From assembly GCA_025359705.1 (NCBI GenBank), contig JANYFS010000581.1:1-6264 (forward strand): 6,264 bases of DNA, read 5' to 3'. Positions within the stretch are counted from its first letter, which is position 1; every line of letters begins with the position of its first letter. The translations under genes and the position numbers were made by a program. Positions 1 through 5,472 of this stretch are shown one piece after another. The stretch comes from Deinococcales bacterium. GTDB taxonomy: Bacteria; Deinococcota; Deinococci; Deinococcales; Deinococcaceae. A model generated the notes under the pieces. That model saw only the letters and a program-made list of their open reading frames with translations. It ran no database searches and was not told the origin of the DNA.

Positions 1-657
1 TACATCCTCGACCTCGATGTCCGGCCTTAGTCGTCCGGTTCGAGCGTACAGGCTGTTCACCTCGCCGCAGAAGTAACGAGCCAGATCCATCATGTGACAG
101 CCGTTGTCGAGCAGGGTTCCGCCGCCCGAGTTGGCTTTCAGACCAAACGAGGGACGCACCGACTTGCTGCCGCCCCAATCGTGCGCCTGACGTAGCCGCA
201 CGAAGCTCACCTCACCGATGGCCCCCGAATCGATCAATTCTTTGGCCTTCTGAACGAGAAGATTCGAGCGCAGGTGATGGTTGGTTTGCAGAACCACCCC
301 GGCTTCACGGCATACCCGAATCATCTCGGCGCACTCCTCGAGCGACATGCTCAGCGGCTTCTCGCACAAGATGTGTTTTCCAGCTCGAGCCGCCTTGAGG
401 GTGCTCTCGAAGTGAAACGCGTTGGGTGTGCAGACCGAGACGGCCTCGAGTTCGGTGTTCTCGAGCATCTCCTCGAGGCTGGTATAGCCCTGAACACTCC
501 ATTCGGTTTCGCGCAGCAGCCGAGTGGACTCGAAGGGTTCGGCAAAGCCTATCACCTGTGCGTGTTCGGCGATATAGCTCTTGTAGTGGGTAGTGGCGAT
601 ACCACCCGCACCGACTAGGCCAACGCGAAAGGGGGAGGAGGGAGTAAAGTTTGTCAT
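1..657 (-). CDS. Gfo/Idh/MocA-family oxidoreductase, N-terminal part (runs off left edge)
   Basis: NAD(P)-dependent dehydrogenase of the Gfo/Idh/MocA family, which oxidises or reduces sugars, inositols and related polyols in the cytoplasm; the substrate cannot be read here. Reverse-strand translation from the ATG at 657-655 is open for 219 codons to the window edge, against a usual 330-400 aa, so the C-terminus is missing. Seen: Rossmann motif GLVGAGGIA at residues 13-21, the family hallmark CEKPLS at 98-103 (catalytic-site Lys100), and GGGTLLDNGCHMMD at 178-191 with the Asp184 and His188 pair typical of the active site. The start is supported by a GAGGT Shine-Dalgarno at 669-665, seven bases upstream. 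It points away from the IS material and seems to be transcribed alone or as the first gene of an operon. Five CTCGAG sites lie inside it. The family call is secure; the substrate is unknown. Confidence 0.95.
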   Translation of the reverse strand, partial: MTNFTPSSPFRVGLVGAGGIATTHYKSYIAEHAQVIGFAEPFESTRLLRETEWSVQGYTSLEEMLENTELEAVSVCTPNAFHFESTLKAARAGKHILCEKPLSMSLEECAEMIRVCREAGVVLQTNHHLRSNLLVQKAKELIDSGAIGEVSFVRLRQAHDWGGSKSVRPSFGLKANSGGGTLLDNGCHMMDLARYFCGEVNSLYARTGRLRPDIEVEDV

Positions 658-664
658 TTTGAAA

Positions 665-693
665 ACCTCGAATATGGAATTCTTTCCATACTA
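665..693 (-). promoter_or_regulatory. Promoter -10 box and ribosome binding site of the oxidoreductase gene
   Basis: On the minus strand a TAGTAT hexamer (693-688) fits a sigma-70-type -10 box. A start of transcription near 681 would give a leader of about 24 bases carrying the GAGGT Shine-Dalgarno (669-665). No good -35 box is visible 16-18 bp upstream, so the promoter may be weak or need an activator. The -10 box overlaps the palindrome at 673-690. Confidence 0.4.
673..690. promoter_or_regulatory. Candidate operator palindrome TATGGAA-N4-TTCCATA
   Basis: Perfect 7-bp arms (673-679 and 684-690) separated by four bases form an 18-bp dyad. It sits on the -10 region and presumed transcription start of the oxidoreductase gene, where a bound repressor would block RNA polymerase. 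Arms of the type TGGAA/TTCCA are used by several sugar-catabolic regulators, including IclR-type proteins, but the regulator is not in the window and its family is a guess. Confidence 0.45.
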
Positions 694-860
694 GCGCACA
701 TCCACCCGTTTGGCGAGATGGGTTTCAATCCACTCGAGTGGGTAAGGGTTAAGAGCCTATCTGGAAGGTTTTATGATAGGAGCGACGGAAGCAAGTTTTC
801 GCCAGATGATTAGGTCAAGTCGCTGACGGCCTGACAAATACCATGGGTAAATCCTAAGAA
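694..860. other. Gene-free stretch with interleaved inverted repeats; possible decayed IS end
   Basis: No convincing gene. Three inverted-repeat pairs lie close together: CCTATC 756-761 with GATAGG 775-780; ATCTGG 759-764 with CCAGAT 802-807; and AGCGAC 781-786 with GTCGCT 819-824. The first two overlap, so they cannot form together. The stretch beginning GAGCCTATCTGG at 753 has the look of an insertion-sequence terminus and lies just beyond the stop codon of the transposase relic at 861, so it may be the outer end of that old element. No matching opposite end is present. A 12-bp palindrome CCACTCGAGTGG occurs at 730-741. Confidence 0.3.
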
Positions 861-1240
861 TTAGGCGCTCGAGAAAAAATTAAACTCGAAAAACGTTTTT
901 AACGTAAAAACTCCTGTTGTTTTATCTCCTTTGCGTAAAGGCACTGGGTCTGGATCAACTCCAGGAACCAGTAATATCCGTTTGAAAAATAGATTTCCAC
1001 GACTCAGTGCTTGATTTAAAGATCGTAGACCAATTTGAAGATACGAAAGCCCTCTCTTCCAATGTGGATCTACTTGTCTTCTTAATCCATTCTCTACAAT
1101 TGATGTCCCTTCTGATATTGAAAATAACATCCCTATCGCATGGATTATAACTATTCGCTCCAGTTTGATCGCACTCCGTAAGTGGCTACCCTCAAGGCGG
1201 AGCTGGCCCGATAGCAGCCGTGTTAAAAGTCGAGTCCCAT
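861..1240 (-). pseudogene. C-terminal relic of an IS4-type transposase, truncated by the IS at 1241
   Basis: Reading the minus strand from 1240 to the TAA at 863-861 gives about 125 residues without an interruption. The segment SGQLRLEGSHLRSAIKLER, followed by a hydrophobic stretch and later KRGLSYLQIGLRSL, parallels the region after the catalytic glutamate of IS4-superfamily transposases. It can be lined up with KGRGFNLEDSHLTDPARV of the neighbouring intact transposase but is clearly a different lineage. The first two-thirds, including the DDE residues, are absent, and the sequence right of the IS does not supply them. It has no start of its own: an ATG at 1370 lies inside the IS and reads through the terminal repeat by chance. 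AT-rich compared with its neighbours, with a palindrome AAAAACGTTTTT at 889-900. Non-functional. Confidence 0.7.
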
Positions 1241-1261
1241 GAGGTTCTCTAGGGGTCAAAA
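1241..1261 (+). repeat. Left terminal inverted repeat of the IS
   Basis: Begins GAGGTTCTCTAGGGG and continues TCAAAA; an exact reverse complement of 2352-2372 over 21 bases. The transposase stop codon (TAG, 1251-1249) lies within it, so the repeat also encodes the last residues, QLFDP. Confidence 0.92.
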
Positions 1262-2310
1262 AGCTGAGCAAGGGTTGAAAGCCGCCGTCTAGCCGCGCTT
1301 TGCGGATGTAAAATCGCTTCTTGCAACAAATCCAGCCCATACCGAAATATGCTCTTTTGGTTATACCCATGTTTCAGTGCTTTTAACGGCTCTTTCACCG
1401 AACGCCATGCTCCCGTCAGACAGCACCAGATAAACGCTAAACTCACCACCCCCAACAGCGTACTTACTCGAGCTGGATCGGTTAAATGGCTATCCTCGAG
1501 GTTGAACCCTCGACCCTTCAACGACTGATGTAAATTCTCGCACTGCCAACGTTGGGCATAATGCCGTAAACCCTCTTGATGTCGTCCCTGATAGGCTAAA
1601 TACAGCATTGACCCATCCAAACACCGTGTCGCCATCACCCGCATCTTCACTCCATACAATTTCATTGCTTGATGCCAGTACCGTATCTCATTGATTTCCA
1701 TCTTGCAAAAACACCCTTGCACCTTGATCCCATTCACTCGAGTGTCGGATTTGAGTCGAATACAGATTTCGATTTTATGTTGACGGAGAAATTTGAACCA
1801 AATGGCACCGATGAATTCTCGGTCTCCCATCAGCCCCAACGTATCCCCCTTGGGAACCAGAGGTAACAAACGCTCAAGTAAAGTGGTGCGCTCGAGTTGA
1901 GAACTGTTACCCGATTTAGGGAATACCGCCCAGAGTAAGGGAAGGCTAAAACGTTGCCAGACCACACTGAGCAGTAAAACATTGATGTTGGTTTTACCCA
2001 AAGTCCAGTGGGTGCGGTCTACGATCAACCAATGTTTCCCCCTTGGCAAAAGTCTCAAGACGAGGGAAGCAATCAGGGTGTCTGGAAGGTTGAATTGCAT
2101 AAAGCGTTTGAGACGTTTGAATTTAACATCAAAGCTACCAGGTAGGGCAACATGAGAGACTAAGGTGTACAGCACAACACTTCTCGAGGTAATCATTCCA
2201 AAGATCAAGGCACAGAGGACAGTGAGACGGGTGGCGTGCAGCTCGAGGTGTGGATTAAAGACTGTTCGTAAGCTATCGTAAGGAAGGCGACCCCGACTCT
2301 GTTTTGTCAT
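1249..2310 (-). CDS. IS4-family DDE transposase, full length
   Basis: 353-aa transposase that cuts and joins the ends of its own IS through an RNase H-like DDE fold. Seen: first catalytic Asp98 in LIVDRTHWTLGK, second Asp163 in MGDREF, and Glu258 in the IS4 signature Y-x2-R-x3-E-x6-K (Tyr251, Arg254, Glu258, Lys265). All three acidic residues and the YREK signature are present, there is no frameshift, and the length is normal for the family, so the enzyme is probably active. The ATG at 2310-2308 is preceded by a -10-like TAGACT seven bases upstream and has no Shine-Dalgarno, suggesting leaderless translation. The gene fills almost the whole element and its stop codon lies in the terminal repeat. 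Confidence 0.95.
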   Translation of the reverse strand: MTKQSRGRLPYDSLRTVFNPHLELHATRLTVLCALIFGMITSRSVVLYTLVSHVALPGSFDVKFKRLKRFMQFNLPDTLIASLVLRLLPRGKHWLIVDRTHWTLGKTNINVLLLSVVWQRFSLPLLWAVFPKSGNSSQLERTTLLERLLPLVPKGDTLGLMGDREFIGAIWFKFLRQHKIEICIRLKSDTRVNGIKVQGCFCKMEINEIRYWHQAMKLYGVKMRVMATRCLDGSMLYLAYQGRHQEGLRHYAQRWQCENLHQSLKGRGFNLEDSHLTDPARVSTLLGVVSLAFIWCCLTGAWRSVKEPLKALKHGYNQKSIFRYGLDLLQEAILHPQSAARRRLSTLAQLFDP

Positions 2311-2317
2311 AAATACA

Positions 2318-2323
2318 AGTCTA
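2318..2323 (-). promoter_or_regulatory. Candidate -10 box of the transposase promoter (leaderless)
   Basis: TAGACT on the minus strand fits TANNNT and ends seven bases before the ATG, so transcription would begin at or one base before the start codon. No convincing -35 box is seen at the usual 17-bp spacing (AGGCAT there), which would fit low transposase expression. Confidence 0.4.
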
Positions 2324-2351
2324 AGGGATCGCCTTTTTTTATGCCTTCAAG

Positions 2352-2372
2352 TTTTGACCCCTAGAGAACCTC
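2352..2372 (-). repeat. Right terminal inverted repeat of the IS
   Basis: Exact reverse complement of the left repeat; it ends in CTC at 2370-2372. The next three flanking bases are GAG, so the junction itself forms a CTCGAG word. Identity with the left end stops after 21 bases, apart from a loose similarity further in. Confidence 0.92.
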
Positions 2373-2397
2373 GAGCTACACCTCCCCTCAACCTGTC

Positions 2398-2433
2398 TGC
2401 ACAACCCCGCTCGAGGTCTGTAGAATAAGTCTG
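2398..2433 (+). promoter_or_regulatory. Promoter of the permease operon, leaderless
   Basis: TGCACA (2398-2403, four of six matching TTGACA), exactly 17 bp, then TAGAAT (2421-2426, close to TATAAT). Six bases separate the -10 box from the GTG start at 2433, so the transcript would begin at the start codon. There is no Shine-Dalgarno. The -35 box lies 25 bp inside the flank of the IS, so the core promoter survived the insertion, although more distal control sites would have been separated. Confidence 0.65.
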
Positions 2434-2462
2434 TGAGAGAAGACACCGTGAGACAAGACACC
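2433..2462 (+). repeat. Tandem 15-bp duplication spanning the permease start codon
   Basis: Two adjacent 15-bp units, GTGAGAGAAGACACC (2433-2447) and GTGAGACAAGACACC (2448-2462), differ at one base. Each begins with an in-frame GTG, so the protein begins with MREDT-VRQDT and the start codon itself is duplicated. Confidence 0.9.
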
Positions 2463-4385
2463 GCGCAAGGCCCCACGCCCTTCGCAGGAAGGCTCTCCGC
2501 TAGTGTAGCGGGAGTGGCTCTGCTGGGACTTTTTATTTTTCCGTATGCCACCTATGGGCGTAACTTTGGCGGAGCGGGTTTGTTACAACTTCTGGTGGGG
2601 GGAACCCTCGATTTTACGGGCATCAACCCCGCCACCCTGCCCGATTTTTCGCTGAGTTTGCTGCTGGCTTGGCCCCTGTTACTCAGCTTGCTGGTGGTTA
2701 TTTGGGCCAGTGTGCAGCGTAAGTCTTGGCTATGGATCGCAGGTTTGAGCAGTATGGTTATTGCAATCGTTGCAATTGTTGCCCTAAAACTAAGCCTAAA
2801 CCTCGAGATTGACCGCTTGGTGGCAACAGGTATGAGGTTAAACAAGATCATTTATCTGGCAGGTGGAGCCAATTTGGGTTTGGCCTTGCCTGTGGTGGCG
2901 GGCTTGGTTGCTGTAGTCTCGAGCCTGTCTGGAATGAAATCTTGGAAAGGTAGGCTCGAGCGCTTCCGCAGTGCTTTAATCCCTTTGGTTTCCATTTTGC
3001 TCTCGATTGTGGTGGGTGCGGTGGTGATTTTGTTGGTGCAGATTGTACCTAATTCGCTGACTGTTCCGCTTAGCGCAATTCAACAGTGGTATGGCAAAGC
3101 CGATTTGATTTGGTTTGTGTATAGCACGCTCATTGCCCCAATTACCAATTTGGCAGATTTTTCGCGCAGTTTATTGTTGGCAACACCGCTTATTTTAACA
3201 GGATTATCGGTAGCATTTGCATTTAGGGCGGGTATGTTTAATATTGGCGCACCAGGGCAAATGATTATGGGTGGGATTTTTGCAATGCTGGTCGGGGTTT
3301 ACGTACCCTTACCTGCGATGTTGTTGCTACCCCTTACTGTAGTTGCTGCTGCTTTTGGAGGTGCGCTGTGGGGTGGAATTGTGGGTTGGCTTAAGGCCCG
3401 CTTTGGTTCTTCGGAAGTGATCAATACCATTATGATGAACTATATTGCCTCAGGAATTTTTGTGTTCATGATTGGCTCGAATAGTTTTGCATTTTTGGGT
3501 CACAAATACCCACTTCCCTTTAAGGCCGAAGGTTTTGAAGGAAAAAGTGCCGAGTTACAAGCAGGCGCAAAATTGCCTACCTTGGCTCAAATGATTGGAC
3601 TCGATAAGGTGGGGGATACCGCGAGTTTGGCTTGGGTGGCAGGGTTGCTGATTTTTGGGATTGTAGCGGTGGCTTTGCAGGGCCGATTCAAAGATCAGCG
3701 CCGTTGGATTTTTGCAGCATTGGGTGGCCTCGTCGCAACAGGGTTGCTGTGGATTCCCTTCACCATCGTTGCCGATGGAGGCTTGCTCGAGATTCGTTTA
3801 AATGCGTCGTTTGTGTTTATTGCGTTGCTTTCTGCGGTATTTTTTGCAGTATTTTTGTGGCGCACCGCCAAAGGTTACGAAGTTCGAGCGGTGGGTTTGG
3901 CCCCCAAAGCAGCTCAGTATGGCGGAATTAACGTGGCCCAAAACACGATTTTAGCGATGGTCATTGCAGGCGCTTTTGCGGGTTTAACCGCTACCCATTA
4001 TGTGATGGGAGCCGCAATCAACGGGCAATTCAACCTCAATCTCAGTTTGCCTTCCAATGTGGGTTTCGACGGCATCACCGTGGCCTTGCTGGGGCAAAGT
4101 ACCCCGTGGGGGGTGGTAGCCTCGAGCATTTTCTTCGGGGTTTTGGATACGGGCGGTTTGTATGTGGATCAAAAGTTGGACGCGCTGACTCGAGATATTG
4201 TGACGGTGCTAAAAGCTACCATCGTCTTTTTTATCGCAGTACAAGGCTTTTTAGGTAAAAAGGTGACCGATCCTACCCCGATTCTCGAGCATAAAGACCC
4301 CCCCAAAGATGATCCCAAAGATCCCAAAGATGCTCATAAAGATGATGCTGCCAATGATCTCAAACTCAATAAGAAGGTGAGCTGA
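2433..4385 (+). CDS. ABC importer membrane subunit, long YufP-type (nucleoside/simple sugar)
   Basis: 650-aa inner-membrane permease of the branched-chain/ribose-type class (BPD_transp_2, COG4603), the partner of YufQ-type subunits in BmpA-dependent uptake of nucleosides or related sugars. The canonical core appears to begin near residue 178 (ALIPLVSILLSIVVGAVVIL) and continues with ATPLILTGLSVAFAFRAGMF (250-269) and NIGAPGQ. The ATPase-coupling loop is GYEVRAVGLAPKAAQYGGIN (481-500), followed by GFDGITVALLGQSTPWG (544-560). Unusual additions: residues 1-170 form an extra block of about four membrane helices (near 22-40, 72-92, 99-119, 143-164). About 55 extra residues with two helices (near 398-446) interrupt the core, and a charged tail of PKD repeats follows residue 620. 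The usual length is 350-400 aa. GTG 2433 was chosen for its promoter spacing; GTG 2448 is the alternative. Confidence 0.9.
   Translation: MREDTVRQDTAQGPTPFAGRLSASVAGVALLGLFIFPYATYGRNFGGAGLLQLLVGGTLDFTGINPATLPDFSLSLLLAWPLLLSLLVVIWASVQRKSWLWIAGLSSMVIAIVAIVALKLSLNLEIDRLVATGMRLNKIIYLAGGANLGLALPVVAGLVAVVSSLSGMKSWKGRLERFRSALIPLVSILLSIVVGAVVILLVQIVPNSLTVPLSAIQQWYGKADLIWFVYSTLIAPITNLADFSRSLLLATPLILTGLSVAFAFRAGMFNIGAPGQMIMGGIFAMLVGVYVPLPAMLLLPLTVVAAAFGGALWGGIVGWLKARFGSSEVINTIMMNYIASGIFVFMIGSNSFAFLGHKYPLPFKAEGFEGKSAELQAGAKLPTLAQMIGLDKVGDTASLAWVAGLLIFGIVAVALQGRFKDQRRWIFAALGGLVATGLLWIPFTIVADGGLLEIRLNASFVFIALLSAVFFAVFLWRTAKGYEVRAVGLAPKAAQYGGINVAQNTILAMVIAGAFAGLTATHYVMGAAINGQFNLNLSLPSNVGFDGITVALLGQSTPWGVVASSIFFGVLDTGGLYVDQKLDALTRDIVTVLKATIVFFIAVQGFLGKKVTDPTPILEHKDPPKDDPKDPKDAHKDDAANDLKLNKKVS
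4297..4350 (+). repeat. Low-complexity PKD/HKDD repeat in the permease C-terminal tail
   Basis: Imperfect iterations of CCCAAAGAT and related triplets encode DPPKDDPKDPKDAHKDDAA (residues 622-640). The tail follows the last membrane helix, is hydrophilic, and should lie in the cytoplasm. It is probably a variable, replication-slippage-prone tail rather than a folded domain. Confidence 0.6.
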
Positions 4386-5302
4386 TGGAAGACGGTGGAA
4401 ACTCAGTTATACTACTCACTTTTTTAGGAACCTTTGTGCGCTCGACCACGCCCCTGTTGTTGGCCTCGCTAGGGGGGTTGTACAGCGAACGCAGCGGGGT
4501 GGTGAACATTGCCCTCGAGGGGATTATTATTTTTGGGGCTTTGGCGGCGGCGGTAGTCACCCAGCTCACCGAAGCCAGTTTGGGCGATGCGGCCCCGTGG
4601 TTGGGCTGGCTGGCGGGTATGGTGGTGGGGGCATTCGTGGCTTGGATACATGCCATTGCCTCAATCAAATACAAAGCCAATCAGGTGATTTCGGGAACTG
4701 CCATCAATTTGCTGGCAATTGGGGTTCCTGGAGTGCTGCTCAATGCGCTCTATAACTCCTCGAGCGAATCCAAATCGGTGGATCACGCTTTGCCCTTGTG
4801 GGGTTTTGGCGACTCGTTGCGGTTTAGCCCGCCCGTTTACTTTGCTTTTGTAATGGTGATTGTGACTTGGTATGTGATGTACAAAACCCCCTTTGGTTTG
4901 CGCCTGCGGGCCACGGGCGAACACCCCAAAGCCGCTGCGAGCATGGGAGTCAACGTCTACACCATTCGCTATACCGGGGTTATTCTTTCGGGTGTTTTGG
5001 CAGGTTCGGCGGGAGTTTTTCTTTCGATTGGTTTCCTCAGTAGCTTCACCCGCAACATTTCAGCGGGTTTGGGATTTATTGCACTGGCAGCCCTGATCTT
5101 TGGTAAATGGACCCCGCTGGGTTGCTTGCTTGCCACATTGCTTTTTGGATTTTTCAGAGCGCTGTCGGTGCAATATGGCGGCACAGACGTACTCCCCTCG
5201 AGCCTAGTGGAAACCCTACCTTTCATTTTTACCATCATCGCTTTGGCCTTTACCGGTAAGAGCCAAGCGCCTAAAGCGGTGGGTCAACCCTACGAAGGGT
5301 AA
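4385..5302 (+). CDS. ABC importer membrane subunit, YufQ-type (nucleoside/simple sugar)
   Basis: 305-aa integral membrane permease (BPD_transp_2, COG1079), the second half of a heterodimeric channel with the upstream subunit. In characterised systems the pair works with a BmpA-like binding lipoprotein and an ATPase with two nucleotide-binding domains. Seen: TTPLLLASLGGLYSERSGVV (21-40) and NIALEGIIIFGA, characteristic of the YufQ branch; coupling loop GLRLRATGEHPKAAASMGVN (171-190); and GLGFIALAALIFGKWTPLG (228-246). Length is normal for the family. Its ATG overlaps the upstream stop by one base (TGATG), and AAGGTGA at 4374-4380 serves as Shine-Dalgarno, so the two are translationally coupled and made together. 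A terminator follows 95 bp downstream. Substrate choice between nucleosides and simple sugars cannot be settled, because no ATPase or binding protein is in view. Confidence 0.93.
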   Translation: MEDGGNSVILLTFLGTFVRSTTPLLLASLGGLYSERSGVVNIALEGIIIFGALAAAVVTQLTEASLGDAAPWLGWLAGMVVGAFVAWIHAIASIKYKANQVISGTAINLLAIGVPGVLLNALYNSSSESKSVDHALPLWGFGDSLRFSPPVYFAFVMVIVTWYVMYKTPFGLRLRATGEHPKAAASMGVNVYTIRYTGVILSGVLAGSAGVFLSIGFLSSFTRNISAGLGFIALAALIFGKWTPLGCLLATLLFGFFRALSVQYGGTDVLPSSLVETLPFIFTIIALAFTGKSQAPKAVGQPYEG

Positions 5303-5368
5303 AGCTCGAGAGCGGGAGGGCGAGAGAGTGGGAAAAAGACTGTTTGGCTCGAGACTTTTGTGACTAAA

Positions 5369-5391
5369 AACGAATCATAAATAACGAATCA
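5369..5391 (+). repeat. Short direct repeat AACGAATCA, 14-bp period
   Basis: Exact 9-bp copies at 5369-5377 and 5383-5391 lie between the permease stop codon and the terminator hairpin. They could be a paired protein-binding site on one face of the helix (14 bp is not a whole number of turns) or chance; no function is visible. Confidence 0.35.
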
Positions 5392-5397
5392 CCCCGT

Positions 5398-5420
5398 TCC
5401 CCTCGAGCGGGGACTTTTTT
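5398..5420 (+). terminator. Rho-independent terminator of the permease operon
   Basis: TCCCC (5398-5402) pairs with GGGGA (5409-5413) around a six-base loop TCGAGC, followed after one base by six Ts (5415-5420). An alternative pairing uses CCCCG at 5392-5396 with CGGGG at 5408-5412. The stem is short but GC-rich. It sits between the permease operon and rimO and separates their transcription. Confidence 0.75.
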
Positions 5421-5456
5421 GTGTGCCATGCCTCGAGCGGAACCGTTTTTATTTGC

Positions 5457-5472
5457 TACACTACTCGGTTGA
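5457..5472 (+). promoter_or_regulatory. Candidate -10 box of rimO, leaderless or near-leaderless
   Basis: TACACT (5457-5462) matches TANNNT and lies nine bases before the ATG at 5472, so the transcript would begin within about three bases of it. No Shine-Dalgarno precedes the gene. The -35 region at 17-bp spacing (CGAGCG) is poor, so the promoter call rests on the -10 box and the spacing alone. Confidence 0.45.

Larger units (their letters stand above)
1241..2372 (-). mobile_element. Complete IS4-family insertion sequence, 1132 bp
   Basis: Bounded by perfect 21-bp inverted repeats (1241-1261 and 2352-2372) and containing one full-length transposase gene. The length and the single DDE gene fit the IS4 family. 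The left end abuts the old transposase relic and the right end lies 25 bp before the -35 box of the permease operon. No target-site duplication is visible: GTCGAGTCCCAT precedes the left end and GAGCTACACCTC follows the right end. That suggests loss of one original flank by deletion or recombination after insertion. Six CTCGAG sites lie inside, and a seventh spans the right junction, so the element shares the host's word signature. Confidence 0.9.

Noticed and set aside
274..618. A 114-codon open frame on the plus strand opposite the oxidoreductase
   Set aside because: The minus-strand frame has the Rossmann, EKP and D/H motifs; the plus-strand reading is an antisense by-product of its codon composition.
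895..911. GTTTTT-N5-AAAAAC hairpin in the transposase relic as a terminator
   Set aside because: The stem is made almost entirely of A-T pairs and lies inside the coding relic; the symmetry is explained by A- and T-runs.
1229..1240. Target-site duplication flanking the IS
   Set aside because: The 12 bases left of the element and the 12 bases right of it share only scattered matches, with no direct repeat of 4 bp or more in the correct position.
861..1370. A 169-codon open frame starting at ATG 1370 on the minus strand, as a single gene
   Set aside because: Its first 43 or so codons lie inside the IS in a different frame from the transposase and pass through the terminal repeat; only the part left of 1241 resembles a protein, so it is called a pseudogene fragment.
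2323..2340. AAGG-GATCG-CCTT followed by a T-run as a plus-strand terminator at the IS right end
   Set aside because: The stem has only four base pairs, and it lies in the transposase leader on the antisense side; too weak to call.
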